Below are positions 52,111-59,748 of a stretch of 64,000 nucleotides of DNA, piece by piece. The stretch is taken from positions 156,297 to 220,296 of the forward strand of contig NZ_JAHCVK010000004.1 in NCBI RefSeq assembly GCF_018476905.1, in the 5' to 3' direction. Every line of letters begins with the position of its first letter. Position 1 is the stretch's first letter. The notes under the pieces were generated by a model. It had not been told where the DNA came from, ran no database searches, and worked only from the letters and a program-made list of their open reading frames with translations. A program made the position numbers and the translations under genes. The DNA comes from Geomobilimonas luticola. Its GTDB lineage: Bacteria > Desulfobacterota > Desulfuromonadia > Geobacterales > Geobacteraceae.

Positions 52111-52908
52111 TCACTCCTTCACATGCTCATGGCTGAAGATATGCTCCTGGCAGTAGCCATGCTGGCCGGCGCACTGGGGACAGTAGCGGAAATCCATCCG
52201 GGGGTGGGTCTTATCCGTTATGCCGCAGACCGTGCAGCGGTGGAGCGGCTCTTCGTGGCTCCGGACCGGGGGCTGCCAGTTCTTCTTCGCCAGCTGCCGC
52301 CCTTCCCGCTTCGCCAGCCAGCGAAGATCGTTGGCGAAGAAGATGAGAAAGTTGCCGACGGAGGCAAGAACCAGCAGTCGGGTCGGCCCACCACCGGTGA
52401 GGAAGAGGACGCCGTAATAGAGCCAGGTAAGGAGGGCGAGCCACTTGATCCGGACCGGCAGGACGAAGAAGAGCATCAGGGTGAAATCGGGATAGAGAAA
52501 GGCGAAGGCGAGGAAAACCGAGCCGGCAATATAGGTATTGCTCACCGGGTAGGCCGGGATGAGAAAGGAGACGGCGACGGTGAGGAGATAGCCGATGAGG
52601 ATATAGGCGTTGTAGCGGAAGGAGCCCCACTGCTCTTCCAGGGCCGACCCCATGAGGTAGAAGAGGTACCAGGCAAAGAAGGCAAAGATAATGCTTAGCC
52701 CCGGAGGATCGAAGGGGAAGGTGGCAAGTCGCCACCATTCCCCTGCCAGCAGGCGATCGGCGGCAAGAATGGACACGCTTCTCTCCAGCTTGCCGGTCAT
52801 GTAGAGGACGTAGAAAAACGTTTGCCCGGCAATCAGGTAGACGGTCAGGTTCGGAACGGCAAAACGGCCGAAGGTTCTTTCCAACTTGTCGAGCAGTCGT
52901 TGCGGCAT
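52111..52908 (-). CDS. Rhomboid-like membrane protein with zinc-ribbon tail
   Basis: A 265-aa protein with about six membrane segments. The AGEWWRLATFPFDP loop (56-69) and ALEEQWGSFRYNAY (89-102) match rhomboid proteases. The serine-bearing GxSG segment is replaced by YIAGSVFLAFAF (126-137), and no histidine is seen in the last helix (LLVLASVGNFLIFFAND), so it is probably a pseudoprotease. A cytosolic tail carries CTVCG (225-229) and YCPQCAGQHGYC (242-253), a likely zinc ribbon. It lies upstream of rubrerythrin on the same strand. Assignment rests on motif similarity only. Confidence 0.6.
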   Translation of the reverse strand: MPQRLLDKLERTFGRFAVPNLTVYLIAGQTFFYVLYMTGKLERSVSILAADRLLAGEWWRLATFPFDPPGLSIIFAFFAWYLFYLMGSALEEQWGSFRYNAYILIGYLLTVAVSFLIPAYPVSNTYIAGSVFLAFAFLYPDFTLMLFFVLPVRIKWLALLTWLYYGVLFLTGGGPTRLLVLASVGNFLIFFANDLRWLAKREGRQLAKKNWQPPVRSHEEPLHRCTVCGITDKTHPRMDFRYCPQCAGQHGYCQEHIFSHEHVKE

Positions 52909-52968
52909 GGCTTCCTCCCGCTTCTGTTATGGCACCCATTCCCCGATGGTGCAAGCAGAACGATACTT

Positions 52969-54606
52969 TTACAGACTCAGCTCCCGGTGTCCATGGCAGA
53001 GTTCGTCCCTGGTCCGCGCCACCTCGCCATCCTCCAGATACTCGTCGAACCCCATCACCCGGTCGATGATCCCGCCCGGGGTAATCTCCACGATCCGGTT
53101 TGCCACGGTGGAGACGAATTCATGGTCATGGGAAGCGAACAGCACCACTTCGGAAAAGGCGATGAGACCGTTGTTCAACGCGGTGATCGACTCCAGGTCC
53201 AGATGGTTGGTCGGCTCGTCCAGGATGAGGACGTTGGCACCGGTGAGCATCATCCGGGCCAGCATACAGCGGACCCGCTCGCCGCCGGAAAGCACGCTGG
53301 TCTTCTTGAGCGCCTCGTCGCCGGAAAAGAGCATCCTACCCAGAAACCCGCGGGCGAAAGATTCCCCTTCGGTCGGAGGGGAATACTGGCCGAGCCACTC
53401 GATCAGGTTCAGGTCGTTGGCGAAATACGCACCGTTTTCCCTGGGGAAATAGGCGGAGGTGATGGTCACCCCCCAGCGGAAGCTGCCGCTGTCCGGCTCC
53501 AGTTCCCCCGCCAGGATCTGGAAGAGGGTGGTCTTCGCCAGGCTGTTCCCTCCGACGAAGGCAATCTTGTCCCCCTTGCGAACGGTGAGTGAAAGGTCGG
53601 TCAGCACCGGCTCTCCGTCAATTGACTTGGAGAGGGCATCTATCTCCAGGATGATGTCCCCGCAGGGGCGCTCCGGCTTGAACACCACGTAGGGATACTT
53701 GCGGGAAGAAACGGGCATCTCCTCGATGGTCAGCTTCTCCAGAAGCCGCTTCCGGGAGGTGGCCTGCTTCGCCTTCGACGCATTGGAGGAAAAGCGCTGG
53801 ATGAACTCCTTCAGTTCGTTGGCCTTGTCGGTGATCTTCCGGTTCTCGTCCTGTTTCTGCTTCAGGTTGAGCTGGCTCGCCTGGTACCAGAAGTCATAGT
53901 TGCCCGTGTAGACCTTTATCACCCCGAAGTCGATATCGGCCACGTGGGTGCAGACCTGGTTCAGAAAATGGCGATCGTGGGACACGACAATGACCGTGTT
54001 CGGAAAGCGATAGAGAAATTCCTCCAGCCAGGCGATGGATTTGAGATCCAGGTTGTTGGTCGGTTCGTCCAGAAGAAGCACGTCCGGGTTGCCGAAGAGC
54101 GCCTGGGCCAGGAGCACCCGCACCTTATCTCCACCTTCCAACTCTTTCATTTTCAGGTTGCGCAGTTCCTCGGGGATACCGAGGCCATTGAGAAGTACCG
54201 CCGCCTCCGACTCCGCCTCGTAGCCGTTCATCTCGGCAAACTCGGCTTCCAGTTCCGCCGACCGGACCCCGTCCGCCTCGGAGAAATCACCCTTGGAATA
54301 GATCGCATCCCGCTCGGCCATTACCCGGTACAACCTGGTATGTCCCATCATCACGGTATTGAAAACCGTCTCTTCGTCAAAGGCGAACTGGTCCTGGCGG
54401 AGCACCGCGACCCGTTCCCGGGGGCCGAGAGTGACCGTTCCCTTGTCTGCTTCCGCCTCACCGGCGAGTATCTTGAGAAACGTGGACTTGCCGGCGCCAT
54501 TGGCACCGATGAGTCCGTAACAGTTCCCCGATATGAACTTTATGTTCACATCCTTGAAGATGACCCTCTTCCCGTAGGAGAGGGATACGTTCGTTGCGCT
54601 TATCAT
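52969..54606 (-). CDS. ABC-F family ATPase (YbiT-like)
   Basis: A 545-aa protein with two ABC domains and no membrane segments. Walker A1 is GANGAGKST (near 35) with LEGGDKVRVLLAQAL as signature. The second domain has GGNSLAKTT, where the canonical GxxGxGK reads G-N-S-L-A-K, and LSGGERVRCMLARM. The interdomain linker (YDFWYQASQLNLKQKQDEN) is of the Uup/EttA/YbiT type. These proteins act on the ribosome to relieve stalling. The ATG at 54606 follows GGGAG. A terminator lies in its leader (see separate entry). Confidence 0.88.
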   Translation of the reverse strand: MISATNVSLSYGKRVIFKDVNIKFISGNCYGLIGANGAGKSTFLKILAGEAEADKGTVTLGPRERVAVLRQDQFAFDEETVFNTVMMGHTRLYRVMAERDAIYSKGDFSEADGVRSAELEAEFAEMNGYEAESEAAVLLNGLGIPEELRNLKMKELEGGDKVRVLLAQALFGNPDVLLLDEPTNNLDLKSIAWLEEFLYRFPNTVIVVSHDRHFLNQVCTHVADIDFGVIKVYTGNYDFWYQASQLNLKQKQDENRKITDKANELKEFIQRFSSNASKAKQATSRKRLLEKLTIEEMPVSSRKYPYVVFKPERPCGDIILEIDALSKSIDGEPVLTDLSLTVRKGDKIAFVGGNSLAKTTLFQILAGELEPDSGSFRWGVTITSAYFPRENGAYFANDLNLIEWLGQYSPPTEGESFARGFLGRMLFSGDEALKKTSVLSGGERVRCMLARMMLTGANVLILDEPTNHLDLESITALNNGLIAFSEVVLFASHDHEFVSTVANRIVEITPGGIIDRVMGFDEYLEDGEVARTRDELCHGHRELSL

Positions 54607-54630
54607 GACTTGATTTCTCCCTTGTGGACA

Positions 54631-54660
54631 AAAAAAACCACAGGGGTGCACCCTGTGGTT
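54631..54660 (-). terminator. Intrinsic terminator in the ABC-F leader (attenuator candidate)
   Basis: On the minus strand AACCACAGGG-TGCAC-CCCTGTGGTT is a perfect 10-bp stem followed by T's, about 25 bp upstream of the ABC-F start codon. No gene lies upstream on this strand before the divergent marR promoter, so it sits between promoter and coding region. An overlapping reading frame (ATG at 54679) with an AAGGGG site runs through it. Confidence 0.75.
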
Positions 54661-54767
54661 CACATTCTGGGTGAAGCATATCACTCTTTCCCCTTCGGCG
54701 GCAATCACTTATTTCATGAGAAATGTCATCCCTCCCGTATTACCCCTTGATTAATATGTAATAAATG

Positions 54768-54819
54768 TGCAAATATATTTTGCATACATTTTATTTGTAC
54801 TGAGTTTTATTTGCATACA
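54768..54819 (+). promoter_or_regulatory. Probable MarR operator region
   Basis: A perfect palindrome TGCAAA-TATAT-TTTGCA (54768-54784) is followed by a second TTTGCATACA (54810-54819), a direct repeat of 54779-54788 at 31-bp spacing. Both lie in the AT-rich divergent region 20-70 bp before the marR start. Binding by the encoded MarR protein, controlling itself and perhaps the ABC-F gene, is inferred. Confidence 0.5.
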
Positions 54820-54837
54820 AAATTTTACGGAGGATCC

Positions 54838-55368
54838 ATGGCTGACGTACCGGCGGACATCATGGTTGCCGAAATCCTGGACAATATCAGGCGGGTATTC
54901 CAAGTGGTCAACGAACAGTCGAAGGAAGTGGAGCGGGAGACCGGGCTGACCGGCCCCCAGGCGTGGGCGGTCAAGGTAATTGCCAAGCACGGGCCGGTGC
55001 GCGTTTCCGATCTGGCCCGGCTCATGTACCTCCATCCGGCAACGGTCGGGGGTATCCTCGACCGCCTGGAGAAACGGGGAATGATCGTCAGGACCCGCTC
55101 CAGCGAAGATCGGCGTGTCGTGGAGGTCAACCTGACGGATGACGGCCGCACATTGATGGAGCATTCACCGGAATCCGCCTCCAACAAGATTGCCCGCGGA
55201 CTGGAAACGCTCCATCCCGCCGAGCTTTCCACCATCCACCAGGGGCTCGACCGCCTGACCGTTATCCTCGATGCCCGGGAACTGCCGCCGAAACTGATCG
55301 GCACCACCGAAGTCAATCTCCCCAAAACCCCAACAAGGTCTAAAGCATCTGCCAAGGAGCAGCACTAA
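54838..55368 (+). CDS. MarR-family transcriptional regulator
   Basis: A 176-aa winged-helix regulator (AWAVKVIAKHGPVRVSDLAR, then MYLHPATVGGILDRLEKRGM and RSSEDRRVVEVNLTDDG), typical of MarR. It has a basic tail. The ATG at 54838 follows ACGGAGG. It lies 1 bp before the sulP gene, so it probably controls this anion transporter; the operator-like repeats upstream suggest autoregulation. The ligand is unknown. Confidence 0.88.
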   Translation: MADVPADIMVAEILDNIRRVFQVVNEQSKEVERETGLTGPQAWAVKVIAKHGPVRVSDLARLMYLHPATVGGILDRLEKRGMIVRTRSSEDRRVVEVNLTDDGRTLMEHSPESASNKIARGLETLHPAELSTIHQGLDRLTVILDARELPPKLIGTTEVNLPKTPTRSKASAKEQH

Positions 55369-55369
55369 C

Positions 55370-57088
55370 ATGTATCGCAAACACCTTTCACGCTGGCTTC
55401 CCAAATCCGTCGAAGCGCTCAAGGGGTACAACCGGTCGGACTTCGCCGCCGACCTCACCGCCGGCTTCACGGTCGGACTGGTCGCCCTCCCCCTCGCCAT
55501 GGCCTTCGGCATCTCCTCGGGGGTCACCCCCCAGGCGGGGATATACACCGCGGTTATCGCCGGATTCCTCATATCTGCCCTCGGCGGATCGCGAACCCAG
55601 ATCGGCGGCCCCACCGGCGCCTTTGTCGTGGTCATAGCGGCCATCATCACCAAACACGGCCTCTCCGGTCTTCTCATGGTCACCATGATGGCGGGGGCCA
55701 TCCTCATCTTCCTCGGTGCCACCGGCCTCGGTAACGCCGTCAAGTTCATCCCCCGACCGGTCATCATCGGCTTCACCAACGGCATCGCGGTCCTCATCGC
55801 CTCGACCCAGATCAAGGACTTTCTCGGGTTGAAGTCCGCCGGCAGCGTTCCGAGCGAGTTCATCGAACGGATGCGCTATATCGGCGAACACATTGCCACC
55901 ACGGATCCGACCACCGTCCTTCTCGCCCTCATGTCGCTGATGACGATCATCATCATGCCCCGCTTCACCCGCCGCATCCCCGGCTCGATCCTGGCGCTCA
56001 TCGGCGCCACCGTCTGCGTCGGCATTTTCAACATTCCCGTTGAGACCATCGGCAGCAAATTCGGCGGCATCCCCACCGGCTTCCCCCAACTCAGCGTCCC
56101 CGAATTTCGCCATGATCTCATCATCCCGCTCCTTCCGTCAGCCCTCACCGTTGCGCTACTGGCGGCAATAGAAAGCCTCCTTTCCGCCGTAGTTGCCGAC
56201 TCCATGAGTGGTGACCGCCACAACTCCAACGTGGAACTGGTTGCCCAGGGGGTAGCCAATCTTACGGTACCGCTGTTCGGCGGCATTCCGGTCACGGGAG
56301 CCATCGCCCGGACAGCCACCAATATCCGCTCCGGCGCCCGCACCCCCTTTTCCGGCATAATCCACGCCCTGACGCTCCTCTGCATCATTCTTTTCGCGGC
56401 GCCCCTCGCCCGCTTCATCCCCCTCGGAACCCTCGCCGCCGTCCTCTTTGTCGTCGCCTATAACATGGGGGAATGGAGGGAAATCCCGATGATCCTCCGG
56501 CTCGACCGGAAGGATATCGCGGTCTGGCTCATCACCTTCGCCCTCACGGTCATAGCCGACCTGACCATTGCCGTGGAAGTCGGAATGGTGCTCGCCGCGC
56601 TGCTTTACATCTACCAGGTTTCCCGGACAACCGTCGTCGAACTCCTGACGCCGGAAGCGATCGAAAAGGCCAAGGCCCACATCGTCCAGGACCAGCATAT
56701 CCCCTATTACGTCAGCATGTTTCATATCCAGGGGCCGCTTTTGTTCGGCGGTTCCGAAAAACTGAACCAGTTGGCCAGCAAGATCGATGACCTGCAGCCG
56801 GTCGTGATTCTCCGCCTGCGCTACATGACCGCCCTCGACGCTACGGGACTCCATGCCATAGAACAGTTCCACGAAAGCCTTCACGCCTCCGGACGCACCC
56901 TCATCCTCTGCGGGACGCGGGGTCAGCCGAAGCGGCTGATTTACACGTCGACCCTCCCCCGCATCATCGGCACCCGGAACATCCGCCCCAATATCAGTTC
57001 GGCCCTGAAGCGGGCACAGGATGTGCATGAACGGTTCGGCGGGGTGGGCGAAGAGGCCGCCCTCGGCCTGGCGCAAGCGCCGGTTTAG
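55370..57088 (+). CDS. SulP-family anion transporter with STAS domain
   Basis: A 572-aa inner-membrane protein. Ten or more hydrophobic segments include the SulP signature AADLTAGFTVGLVALPLAMA near residue 27 and GSRTQIGGPTGAFVVV near 70. A C-terminal STAS domain follows (about 435-550, VSMFHIQGPLLFGGSEKLNQ). Family members carry sulfate, bicarbonate or dicarboxylates, often with Na+ or H+. Bicarbonate is an attractive possibility given the carbonic anhydrase 8 kb away, but this is inference. It is directly coupled to marR. Confidence 0.9.
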   Translation: MYRKHLSRWLPKSVEALKGYNRSDFAADLTAGFTVGLVALPLAMAFGISSGVTPQAGIYTAVIAGFLISALGGSRTQIGGPTGAFVVVIAAIITKHGLSGLLMVTMMAGAILIFLGATGLGNAVKFIPRPVIIGFTNGIAVLIASTQIKDFLGLKSAGSVPSEFIERMRYIGEHIATTDPTTVLLALMSLMTIIIMPRFTRRIPGSILALIGATVCVGIFNIPVETIGSKFGGIPTGFPQLSVPEFRHDLIIPLLPSALTVALLAAIESLLSAVVADSMSGDRHNSNVELVAQGVANLTVPLFGGIPVTGAIARTATNIRSGARTPFSGIIHALTLLCIILFAAPLARFIPLGTLAAVLFVVAYNMGEWREIPMILRLDRKDIAVWLITFALTVIADLTIAVEVGMVLAALLYIYQVSRTTVVELLTPEAIEKAKAHIVQDQHIPYYVSMFHIQGPLLFGGSEKLNQLASKIDDLQPVVILRLRYMTALDATGLHAIEQFHESLHASGRTLILCGTRGQPKRLIYTSTLPRIIGTRNIRPNISSALKRAQDVHERFGGVGEEAALGLAQAPV

Positions 57089-57153
57089 AATGACTTGACA
57101 CACGTCCCGAACTCTGCCACTTTTCAGCAGGAAGGTCAGGGAAAGGAGGCACC

Positions 57154-57480
57154 ATGGGAAGAGAGCTGTACGTGGGAAGCATCTCGTTCGATGCAGGGGA
57201 AGACGACCTGAGGCGCCTGTTTGCGGTGTCCGGAAAAGTCAGTTCGATCCATCTGATAACCGACCCCCAGTCGGGGAAATTCAAAGGATGCGCGTACGTA
57301 AAGATGTCCACTGCCGAGGAGGCAAAGGATGCCATAGAAAGCCTTGATGGCGCGCTGCTCCTGGACCGGACCATCACCGTCACCGAAGCCAGGCCACAGA
57401 AACCGAAGGCGCAGCAGCCTGCCGGCGGGCATCTGCGGAAGCAGGGGCCGGGGAAAGGCTCCGGAAGAGGCAGAAAGTAA
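57154..57480 (+). CDS. RRM-type RNA-binding protein
   Basis: A 108-aa protein with one RNA recognition motif. RNP2 is ELYVGSI and RNP1 is KGCAYVKM, in the order expected. A basic Gly/Lys tail follows (HLRKQGPGKGSGRGRK). Bacterial RRM proteins of this size are thought to bind RNA, but their roles are poorly known. An AAAGGAGG site precedes the ATG. A strong hairpin lies downstream. Confidence 0.85.
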   Translation: MGRELYVGSISFDAGEDDLRRLFAVSGKVSSIHLITDPQSGKFKGCAYVKMSTAEEAKDAIESLDGALLLDRTITVTEARPQKPKAQQPAGGHLRKQGPGKGSGRGRK

Positions 57481-57511
57481 CCGTCACCCCCGGGCATCCG
57501 GTATAATCGAC

Positions 57512-57547
57512 ACGAAGAAGGCCTGCCAATCGGCAGGCCTTCTTCGT
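57512..57547. terminator. Bidirectional terminator hairpin
   Basis: ACGAAGAAGGCCTGCC and its exact complement flank a 4-base AATC loop between the convergent RRM and DUF4382 genes. The 16-bp stem has T-rich flanks on both strands (CCTTCTTCGTTC), so it can stop transcription both ways. Confidence 0.8.
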
Positions 57548-57569
57548 TCAGTTCGAACCGGGGCAGCAT

Positions 57570-58583
57570 CTACGGCATGAACTGCACGACGCCGTCGGGT
57601 GGCACCGGATAGTCAACGCCTACGGAATTTACGCTCATGAGGGGGGACGAATAGAGCCTGAAGGCCGGCTTCAGCATCCTGGTGTCGCGATAAGCCTGAA
57701 CGAACACTTTGTAATTCGCGGACTGCATGACCGCAGAGTTGTTGGGGGGCACAAATGCCACAAAGGGGGCCTTCCATACCCCTGCCCCGCTGTAATCACT
57801 GAAAACGATGCCGGATGTGATAGCTGCGGCTGCGGCATTCCTCGGCACGACCGCTACCGTTGCGCTTGACCAAGATTTAAAGGTGGAACTCGACAGCGGT
57901 TTGAATGCAGGCGATCTGAGCATCCCCGAAATCGAACCGGAAGTTGCAGGAGACGAAAATACCTCCATGATACGTATACCGGTTGGCTTGAGGTTATAGT
58001 CGCCGTTGCCGCGGACCACGATGGCGGTGTTCGGGTCAAAATCGAGGATAATGGCGTTGAGGACCCCCGGTTTCACCGTGAACTGTCCGAGCACCTTGAG
58101 CCCCGATTGCTGAGCACTGGGGGTCTTGAGAGGATACTTGACCGGTGTCGGCGACAGGTCAGTTTTCAGGGTGAGGTAATTGACCGGCGGGACCCCCCCG
58201 GTGGGGTTGGGTTCGAGGATGAGACGGACCTGGCTGTAGGTCCCTGCAGGGAGCGTAATGGTACCCAGAATTTCCTGCTGGAAATGAAGGGAGAGGATGT
58301 CGACCGTGTGCGGTACGGCGTAACTGACAACCACCGGCAGACGTGCATCGTTGTCCTGCGCGTTCTCCATGCCGGCCGGAACTACCCTCACCTCGCGGAT
58401 TGTCACAACCACCTGCTGAAAATCATCGCGCTGCTTGTCCGTGAGTGCGACCTGTAACGATCCGGACGGCGTCGTGGCACCGCCACCTCCCCCGCCACCG
58501 CAACCCGGCAATTGGCTCACTGCGAAAATCGCCAGCACTGCCACGCCTGCCAGCCCCAATCCCTTGAATAACCTGTGCGCCAT
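57570..58583 (-). CDS. DUF4382 lipoprotein under riboswitch control
   Basis: A 337-aa protein. The signal peptide ends in a lipobox (SQLPGC, Cys near residue 26) followed by seven Gly, so it is a membrane-anchored lipoprotein. A DUF4382 domain follows (about 45-190, GSLQVALTDKQRDDFQQVVV, then DILSLHFQQEILGTITLPAG), and a less conserved C-terminal part with AYRDTRMLKPAFRLY. Its function is unknown. The ATG at 58583 follows GGAGGT. A GEMM-I riboswitch and terminator lie directly upstream, so expression should follow a cyclic dinucleotide. Confidence 0.8.
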   Translation of the reverse strand: MAHRLFKGLGLAGVAVLAIFAVSQLPGCGGGGGGGATTPSGSLQVALTDKQRDDFQQVVVTIREVRVVPAGMENAQDNDARLPVVVSYAVPHTVDILSLHFQQEILGTITLPAGTYSQVRLILEPNPTGGVPPVNYLTLKTDLSPTPVKYPLKTPSAQQSGLKVLGQFTVKPGVLNAIILDFDPNTAIVVRGNGDYNLKPTGIRIMEVFSSPATSGSISGMLRSPAFKPLSSSTFKSWSSATVAVVPRNAAAAAITSGIVFSDYSGAGVWKAPFVAFVPPNNSAVMQSANYKVFVQAYRDTRMLKPAFRLYSSPLMSVNSVGVDYPVPPDGVVQFMP

Positions 58584-58636
58584 GACAAATACCTCCAGAG
58601 GATAGATTGTCCCTTTCCACCCCGCCACACTCTTGC

Positions 58637-58753
58637 AAACAAAACAGCCGGGGCAGAAATATGGATGATATTTCGGCAACCCGGCTGTCTCGGTGAGACC
58701 CGTAGGCTTTCCGCCCCATCCTCGCGGATGGTTGAGTAGTATCGTGTATCATC
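58637..58753 (-). promoter_or_regulatory. GEMM-I riboswitch (cAG-type) with terminator
   Basis: Reading the minus strand, P1 (GATGATA, 58747-58753; TATCATC, 58664-58670) encloses the conserved AACC, a GCGA tetraloop hairpin (CCATCC/GGATGG), the GGGGCGGAAAGCC core and a GTCTC/GAGAC hairpin ending in GGGTTGCCG. By alignment to Vc2, position 20 is A and the 21-46 pair is C-G, matching the Geobacter cyclic-AMP-GMP subgroup. The 3' CAGCCGGG can pair with CCCGGCTG (58645-58652) before TTTTGTTT, forming a terminator exclusive with the aptamer, i.e. a ligand-ON switch. Confidence 0.9.
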
Positions 58754-58798
58754 TCCGATAGAGACTTTGTATGGCAAGTAAAGCAAAAAAGGGGTGAA

Positions 58799-58804
58799 TG
58801 TCAA
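58799..58804 (-). promoter_or_regulatory. Candidate -35 of the riboswitch transcript
   Basis: A perfect TTGACA on the minus strand lies about 45 bp upstream of the aptamer P1 stem. The matching -10 is poor (TTACTT at 17 bp), so this is a weak promoter call. Confidence 0.35.
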
Positions 58805-58846
58805 CTCCCCTTCGCGACGACCAGGCACCCTCGCAACTGCGGGCAC

Positions 58847-59227
58847 CTATTCTCCTTTGAAAAACCTCCTGATATCCCGTCCCATCTGCCTGAACGCCTC
58901 ACCGGTTTTCCGTCCCGCATCACGGAACCATTGCCCCACGGACCGGCCCGCCTCCTTCGTCTCTCTCCCCGTCTCCTTCCCCATCTCCTTAAATCCCTTG
59001 CCGACCTCCCTGCCACCCTCCTTAAAAGCGTGACCGACCTCCTTTCCTCCTTCCTTGAAGGCCTGCCCCACCTCTTTGCCCCCTTTTTTAAAGGCCTGGC
59101 CGGTCTCTTTCCCTGCCTTCTTGAAGGCCTGCCCCACCTCTTTCCCCTTTTCCTTGATCGATTCATCCCCCCATGCCGGCACGGCAAGAAAAAGCGCCAG
59201 CATGGCACCCATGAGCATATTCCGCAT
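58847..59227 (-). CDS. Secreted protein of nine 11-residue repeats
   Basis: A 126-aa protein. After a signal peptide (about 1-20, MLMGAMLALFLAVPAWGDE) a short spacer leads to nine contiguous 11-residue units from residue 28 to the end, the pattern being G-K/R-x-V/T-G-x-A-F-K-x-x (for example GKEVGQAFKKA). This would make one long amphipathic helix with a hendecad period, as in apolipoprotein- or LEA-like surface-binding proteins. It has no cysteine. A GGGAGGA box precedes the ATG. Function unknown. Confidence 0.75.
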   Translation of the reverse strand: MRNMLMGAMLALFLAVPAWGDESIKEKGKEVGQAFKKAGKETGQAFKKGGKEVGQAFKEGGKEVGHAFKEGGREVGKGFKEMGKETGRETKEAGRSVGQWFRDAGRKTGEAFRQMGRDIRRFFKGE

Positions 59228-59343
59228 GAATTCCTCCCTTCTCCAGACAGGGACACTTTACCATGTCAGAGCATTGGCGTCAAAAGAGCAGCTGGGGCGC
59301 TCTGCGGCAGGCGATGGCAGTTTTGCCGGCAATGGATACGGAA

Positions 59344-59365
59344 AAGGCCCGCATCTGCGGGCCTT
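59344..59365 (-). terminator. Terminator of the small cysteine protein gene
   Basis: AAGGCCCGCA and TGCGGGCCTT form a 10-bp stem with a 2-base apex. On the minus strand TTTT follows. It lies about 22 bp after the stop of the 57-aa gene. Confidence 0.7.
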
Positions 59366-59387
59366 ACCTTTCTCGGACATCACTCAT

Positions 59388-59561
59388 TTATTCGCCGAAT
59401 GTGCCGCTGTCGGAGATGACTACCGGGTCACAGACATTTGCCGCTGCATCGGCCCGGACACCGCAGCGACCACAGGAGAATGTGGCGTGCGCTGCCATGT
59501 TCCGGCGTTCGGACGCGTCCTCGACGTTACAGATTTTAGTATTTCCCATGCTGCCTTTCAT
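59388..59561 (-). CDS. 57-aa cysteine-containing small protein
   Basis: A 57-residue protein (starts MKGSMGNTKICNVEDASER) with Cys11, Cys30, Cys33 (FSCGRCG) and Cys44, which could bind one zinc ion. An AAGGTGG site is nine bases before the ATG at 59561, and an intrinsic terminator follows the TAA, so it looks like a complete monocistronic gene. There is no signal peptide. I vaguely associate the CNVEDASERRNMAAHATF block with conserved deltaproteobacterial small proteins but cannot assign a function. Short genes like this are easily missed. Confidence 0.6.
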   Translation of the reverse strand: MKGSMGNTKICNVEDASERRNMAAHATFSCGRCGVRADAAANVCDPVVISDSGTFGE

Positions 59562-59693
59562 GACTTAACCCACCTTTCAGGAAAAACGTTCTTCCTGATT
59601 CAACTCTACACCCGACAATATTGAATGTCAATTTCATTGCTTTGCCCCTGGCATGCAGTTTCCCGTTCTGGGTTTCCCATTGGCCATGAGGAT

Positions 59694-59724
59694 AAAAAAA
59701 GAGCCACCCAACCGGGTGGCTCTT
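59694..59724 (-). terminator. Intrinsic terminator of the YidB gene
   Basis: GAGCCACCC and GGGTGGCTC around AACC form a 9-bp stem; on the minus strand it is followed by seven T's, about 25 bp after the yidB-like stop. Confidence 0.85.
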
Positions 59725-59748
59725 TACATAACTGATATATCAGCCAGA

